Source: JACVRW01 sp046735115 (GTDB taxonomy: Bacteria > Actinomycetota > Thermoleophilia > Solirubrobacterales > Thermoleophilaceae). Taken from it: a stretch of DNA of 8,707 bases. Below the pieces are notes generated by a model, which was not told the origin of the DNA, made no database searches, and saw only the letters and a program-made list of their open reading frames with translations. This document shows positions 5,528 through 8,707 of this stretch, one piece after another. The DNA lies in assembly GCA_046735115.1 (NCBI GenBank), contig JBKPSR010000131.1, forward strand, positions 1 through 8,707. The letters run 5' to 3'. The number at the start of each line of letters is the position of its first letter. The stretch's first letter is position 1. The position numbers and the translations under genes are program-made.

Positions 5528-5533
5528 AGACTA
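5528..5533 (-). promoter_or_regulatory. Candidate -10 box of the glycosylase gene
   Basis: TAGTCT on the minus strand is 7 bases before the glycosylase ATG, with CTGAGA (5558 to 5553) as a 4-of-6 -35 match at a long 19-bp spacing. This layout would give a leaderless mRNA. GAGG two bases before the ATG is too close to be an ideal Shine-Dalgarno sequence, which agrees with that reading. The plus-strand hexamer TAGGCT (5532-5537), eight bases before the isomerase ATG, overlaps it. Both are weak matches. Confidence 0.28.
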
Positions 5534-5545
5534 GGCTGGAGCGCC

Positions 5546-5983
5546 ATGAAGATCTCAGTCGCGGCAGACGAGCGAACCGGCGTGGCCGACGCGGTCGTCG
5601 AGGAGCTGCGCAGGCGCGGCCACGAGCCGATCGTGCACGGCGCGCTGAACGAGGACGAGCCTGACGACTGGGCGTGGGCGAGCGAAGCGGCGGCGCGCGA
5701 CGTGGCCGAGGGGCGCGCCGAGCAGGGAGTCGTCTGTTGCTGGACCGGCACCGGCGCTTCGATGGCCGCGAACAAGGTGCCGAGCGTGCGAGCCGCGCTA
5801 TGCGGCGACGCCGAGACCGCGCGAGGCGCCCGGAAGTGGAACGACGCGAACGTGCTGGCGCTGTCGCTCCGCACCACCAGCGAGGCGGTGCTCGAGGAGA
5901 TCCTCGACGCCTGGTTCGAGGCCGCTCCCAGCAGCGAGCGGGACGACGTGGCGAACGTGCGCCACGTGGACGAGATCGCCTAG
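5546..5983 (+). CDS. RpiB/LacA/LacB-family sugar-phosphate isomerase
   Basis: Predicted 145-residue cytosolic isomerase of the ribose-5-phosphate isomerase B fold, interconverting an aldose and a ketose phosphate. The alignment with E. coli RpiB is clear along its length: MKISVAADE at the start, CCWTGTGASMAANK in place of ICGTGVGISIAANK, VRAALCGDAETARGARKWNDANVLALSLR and a closing helix LDAWFEA. C65 corresponds to the catalytic Cys. The residue after it is W66 instead of Gly, and W98 replaces the His of RQHND, so the ring-opening or phosphate site is altered and the substrate may not be ribose 5-phosphate. ATG at 5546 has GGAG four bases upstream; an in-frame ATG at 5519 overlaps the glycosylase start and is less likely. 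The TAG stop shares CTAG with the stop of the convergent gene. Confidence 0.9.
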   Translation: MKISVAADERTGVADAVVEELRRRGHEPIVHGALNEDEPDDWAWASEAAARDVAEGRAEQGVVCCWTGTGASMAANKVPSVRAALCGDAETARGARKWNDANVLALSLRTTSEAVLEEILDAWFEAAPSSERDDVANVRHVDEIA

Positions 5984-7143
5984 CGGGCCGAGTCCCGGCG
6001 CGCCGCGGCCGCGGGTGTCGCGGGTCCGAGGTGAACGAACTTCGAGCGGCCGCGGCGGCGGCCCTCATGCGCCGTCGCCGCGAAGCTTCCGGGAACGCCC
6101 AGCACGGGCCTGACGAGCGCCCGGCCGTTCCTGGCCGTCTCCGCGCGGAAGCCGGCCACGTCGACGATCGCCCCGGCCACCGGGCGGCCGGCTCGCTTGA
6201 CGCTCACCCGTACGTGCGGCCGGAGCGTGTTCGCGCGCGCGGTCCGCAGCCTGACCCTGAGCCCTCGGCCGGCCCAGCGCCCTGTCTTGAAGTGGAGCAG
6301 CCCGGCCGTGGGACCGAAGGTCGGCTGCATGACCAGCGGCGCGACGAGGAAGTGGAGACGGCCGCCGAGCAGCGGGACCTGCGCAAGACCCTCCGCCTCG
6401 CCCTGGACGTTCTTCAGCTCGAGCTCGAGACGGCGCGCCCCGGTCGCGATGTCAACCGACCACACCTGATAGGTCGTGCCCTGGGCGCCGGCAAGGAGGA
6501 GCCGCCCGCGGTAGAAGGCCGCGCCGGTGACCCCGCTTGGAGGCACCGCGCCGGCGAGCCGGCGCACCGAGTGGATCGGCGCCGCGCCCGGCCCAGCGTT
6601 GGCCGCGGTCACGTCGGCCGCCCTGTACGCCAGCAGGTCGGGTCCGCTCGATGTCCACAGGAACTGCCCGTCGGGGGACGCCTCGACCCACATCGCCTTC
6701 GGGATCTCGGCGGGGTCGAGCTTCACGTAGTACCGGAACGCGAGCGTCGCCGGATCGGCCACGCCGATCGAGCCCGTGCCGCAGGTGTTCCCGCCGTTCG
6801 GCCCGCCGGGCATGAAGCACTCCAGCGGAAGCAGCACTCGGCCGCCCTGGAAGCCGATGTCGCCCACGTGGTTGTAGCCCTCGGTCGCCAGCACCGAGGG
6901 AGGTATCACGGGGTCGACCGTCGCCGTCTCGCGCAGATTCCGCGCCGTGCGATGCAACCCCCTGGAGAGACCCGAGAAAAAGAGCGGCCCGCCTGGGCCC
7001 TCGGTGGTGACACCCTGCCAGTACTTGATCGGCACCGAGCTCCAGCCGCTGAGCGTCCAGCGTCCGGGGTCGCGCGCCACCGCCGGAGCGCTCAGTGCGA
7101 GCGTCAGGCCGAGCGCGGCCGCGGCGATGCGCAATCTCCTCAC
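5980..7143 (-). CDS. Secreted protein of unrecognised family, propeller-like repeats and C-terminal Ig-like domain
   Basis: I do not recognise this 387-residue protein as a named family. A Sec signal peptide (1-23, ending SAPAVA before RDPG) indicates export. The body (about 28-290) has short repeated strands with Gly-rich turns, for instance FQGGRVLLPLE, SPDGQFLWTSSGPDLLAYR, YRGRLLLAGAQGTTYQVWSV and LGGRLHFLVAP, suggesting a beta-propeller reading like LVIVD or quinoprotein-type repeats. Two Cys (LECF and NTCG) could form a disulfide. Residues about 295-375 look like a bacterial Ig or carboxypeptidase-regulatory-like domain (VSVKRAGRPVAGAIVDVAGF). The tail is basic. The GTG start follows GAGG and lies only 4 bases after the stop of the upstream cupredoxin gene, so the two are co-transcribed. 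Function is unknown; propeller identity is an inference. Confidence 0.82.
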   Translation of the reverse strand: MRRLRIAAAALGLTLALSAPAVARDPGRWTLSGWSSVPIKYWQGVTTEGPGGPLFFSGLSRGLHRTARNLRETATVDPVIPPSVLATEGYNHVGDIGFQGGRVLLPLECFMPGGPNGGNTCGTGSIGVADPATLAFRYYVKLDPAEIPKAMWVEASPDGQFLWTSSGPDLLAYRAADVTAANAGPGAAPIHSVRRLAGAVPPSGVTGAAFYRGRLLLAGAQGTTYQVWSVDIATGARRLELELKNVQGEAEGLAQVPLLGGRLHFLVAPLVMQPTFGPTAGLLHFKTGRWAGRGLRVRLRTARANTLRPHVRVSVKRAGRPVAGAIVDVAGFRAETARNGRALVRPVLGVPGSFAATAHEGRRRGRSKFVHLGPATPAAAARRDSAR

Positions 7144-7147
7144 GACC

Positions 7148-7753
7148 TCAGCGTACGACGAACGAGTTGCGCGGCGTGACCTTCTTGTCGAAGTCGTCCA
7201 CGACGGTCAGGACACCGCGGTAGCTACCGGACCTCAGGCGCCGCACCGTGAAGCTGTGCCGGCCCTTGCCCAGCCTGCCGCGCTTCACCGTGCGCCGCGA
7301 GGGGCCTTTCAAGGTGTATGTGACGGTCGCGGGTTCGTTCAGCAAAAAGCCGATCTTCAGCCGGTTGCCGGTCCGCCTCGTCCTGAAGGCGTCGATCGTG
7401 TCGGAGACCGTGTCGGTGCCGACCACCACCACGCCCTTCATGAAGTCCTTGTGCTGGAGGCAGACGTACTGGAACTTGCCGGGCGTCTTGAAGACATGCG
7501 TGTAGGTGGCGCCCACCGGGTTCGGTGCGTCGTCGGCGGACCTCCACGAGTCCGCCTGCCCTCGCACGCTTGCGACTGTATGGCCCTCCTCGGAGAAGGC
7601 CCAGGTCACGGTGTCCCCCGGAGCGACCTCCTGGTCCTTGGGCTGGAACTCGAAGTCGATGATGTTGGTCTGATAGTCGACCGCCTCCGCCGGTGAGGCG
7701 AGCAGCAGCCCGAGAACCACGGCTAGAGGCAGCACGAGTCGTCGGATCGGCAC
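7148..7753 (-). CDS. Secreted cupredoxin-domain protein with C-terminal beta-domain
   Basis: Predicted 201-residue exported copper protein. A Sec signal peptide (about 1-24, ending SPAEA) is followed by a plastocyanin-like domain (26-112): DFEFQPKDQEVAPGDTVTW, H58 in EEGHTV, and C98, H101 and M105 in CLQHKDFM. All four copper ligands are present. The spacing C-x2-H-x3-M falls between amicyanin (x2) and plastocyanin (x4), which is unusual. Residues about 125-201 (from LKIGFLLNEPATVTYTLKG) form a fibronectin/Ig-like beta-domain common in Solirubrobacterales secreted proteins. There is no good ATG near the signal peptide; GTG at 7753 gives MPIRRLVLPLAVV, GTG at 7759 adds two residues, and ATG at 7810 would add a long acidic N-region. 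It is co-transcribed with the downstream secreted protein, so the two probably work together outside the cell. Confidence 0.85.
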   Translation of the reverse strand: MPIRRLVLPLAVVLGLLLASPAEAVDYQTNIIDFEFQPKDQEVAPGDTVTWAFSEEGHTVASVRGQADSWRSADDAPNPVGATYTHVFKTPGKFQYVCLQHKDFMKGVVVVGTDTVSDTIDAFRTRRTGNRLKIGFLLNEPATVTYTLKGPSRRTVKRGRLGKGRHSFTVRRLRSGSYRGVLTVVDDFDKKVTPRNSFVVR

Positions 7754-7808
7754 CGGCACCAGCTTAGAGAGGCGAACCTCCGCTTCCTCAGCGAGACTGA
7801 GCCAGAAC
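7754..7808. promoter_or_regulatory. Divergent promoter region of the secreted cupredoxin and sensor genes
   Basis: These 55 bp must hold both promoters if the chosen starts are right. I see a perfect CTCAG-N5-CTGAG inverted repeat at 7787-7801, ending seven bases before the sensor ATG, but no convincing -35/-10 pair and no Shine-Dalgarno sequence for the sensor. Minus-strand TCTAAG just before the cupredoxin GTG is only a weak -10 match. Confidence 0.3.
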
Positions 7809-8707
7809 ATGGGACTCGGACTCCGTGGCCGCATCCTGTTGCTCGTGCTGGTGGCGCTCACGCCGCCGACCGTCATCGCCGTGACGGTGGCCGTCGAGGA
7901 GCGCAACGAGGCCCGCGAGCACGCGAAGCGTGATGTCCTAGACACAACACGGCTGGTCGCCGCGGACATTGCCCGCGTGATTGGCGCCACGGGCACCTTC
8001 CTGGCCGCGGTATCGGACGATCTGGGACACAGGCGCAGCCGCGACCACTGCGAGCGCCTGCTCGCGCTGGTACCGCGCGCGACCGACAGGTACGCGTCGG
8101 TCGGAGTTGCCAGCCCGCAAGGGCGGGTCTTCTGCGGCAGCACCTTGAACGGATTCACCCAGCCCATGGACCCGGTGGACGTGTCGCGGGAGGCGTGGTT
8201 TCGCGGAGGGCAGGCCGGCGGCCGCTTCGTCCTGGCCGACTACGGCATGGACCCTTTCTCCGGCATGCGGGTGCTCATGGCGAGCTACCCGATTCCCAGC
8301 CGCCGGGGGGCGCGGCCGAGCACCCTGTTCGCCGCCCTTGACGCCCGCCGCCTCGCCGACGCGACCGCCTTCGCCGACCCTCCTGGAGGCACGACCTTCG
8401 TCTTGTTGGATGACCGCGGCACCATGATCGCGCGTAGCCCGCAGATCCCCCAGCTCGTCGGGCGGCGTCTTCAGAAGCGCCCGCTCGTCGACACGGTGCT
8501 GCGGCGCCGAGAGGGCACTGCGGAGCTCCCGGGGCTCGACGGCGTCAGCCGGATCGAGGGCTTCACCCCCCGTCGGGGGCCGGGCGGGTAAGCGCCTGTT
8601 CGTCGTCGGAGGCCGCGAGACGGAAGCGGTGCTCGCCGATCCCAACGACGACTTGCGACGCTTCCTCCTGCTCGCGGCGCTCGGCACCGGCCTCGCCCTT
8701 GCGCTCA
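7809..8707 (+). pseudogene. Cache-domain transmembrane sensor, N-terminal part, frameshifted and cut by the window end
   Basis: The first 253 residues read as the sensory end of a histidine kinase, chemoreceptor or diguanylate cyclase. TM1 is at about 8-28, followed by a charged helix (30-70) and a double-Cache-like extracellular domain with the paired Cys C81 and C109 (HCERLLALVP, GRVFCGS), VLADYGMDPFSG, LFAALDARRLADATAF and TTFVLLDDRGTMIARSP. The frame then ends at a TAA at 8589-8591 after six C (8566-8571). Removing one C gives FTPVGGRAGKRLFVVGG, then a strand and LRRFLLLAALGTGLALAL, a clear second membrane helix that runs to the window end. The domain therefore continued into a HAMP/signalling part outside the window. 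The stop is due to a one-base slip at a homopolymer, which may be genuine inactivation or a sequencing error. The output domain cannot be told. Confidence 0.75.

Noticed and set aside
4468..7179. Long plus-strand open frames opposite the glycosylase (398 codons) and the secreted protein (501 codons)
   Set aside because: They are Arg/Ala-rich, lack domain motifs and sit antisense to clear genes; GC-rich third positions keep such frames open by chance.

Overview
The window is very GC-rich, with strong G/C bias at third codon positions. It carries an ECF sigma factor with a membrane anti-sigma factor, lipoproteins with Gly/Ser linkers, secreted cupredoxins and an actinobacterial-style RpiB relative. 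This fits a high-GC actinobacterium, most likely of the Thermoleophilia/Solirubrobacterales type (an inference from protein style; no rRNA is present). I see no rRNA, tRNA, CRISPR array, IS element, phage gene or defence system.

Layout. (1) 1-1576, + strand: the 3' part of an ECF sigma factor gene, a translationally coupled RskA-like anti-sigma factor, and a blue-copper lipoprotein. (2) 1563-3030: a divergent Lrp/AsnC regulator (-) and RhtA-like EamA exporter (+), separated by 64 bp that hold two perfect inverted repeats with centres 20 bp apart. This looks like an amino-acid-responsive exporter unit. (3) 5520 down to 2894, - strand: an apparent operon of an Fpg/Nei DNA glycosylase, a broken Bcp/PrxQ peroxiredoxin, a lipoprotein and a DUF1232 membrane protein. 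(4) 5546-5983, +: an RpiB/LacAB-type sugar-phosphate isomerase diverging from the glycosylase with only 25 bp between start codons. (5) 7753 down to 5980, -: a two-gene unit of a secreted cupredoxin-domain protein and a secreted protein of unrecognised family. (6) 7809 to the end, +: the N-terminal part of a Cache-type transmembrane sensor, frameshifted at a run of six C and cut by the window edge.

The most unusual spot is the glycosylase-peroxiredoxin segment. The peroxiredoxin gene has a premature TAG and a one-base insertion. Directly after its natural stop, in the same frame, lies a 56-bp second copy of the glycosylase 3' end. The two copies encode tails matching at 16 of 17 residues (the other is Ile/Val), and nine of the ten base changes fall in synonymous codons or at the synonymous position of the Ile/Val codon. 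The extra copy therefore seems to be the end of another, formerly functional glycosylase gene, a scar of gene replacement or duplication. The glycosylase also has a non-canonical Cys pattern in its zinc finger. Apart from this, most of the window is ordinary chromosomal content, with no obvious new multi-gene system.
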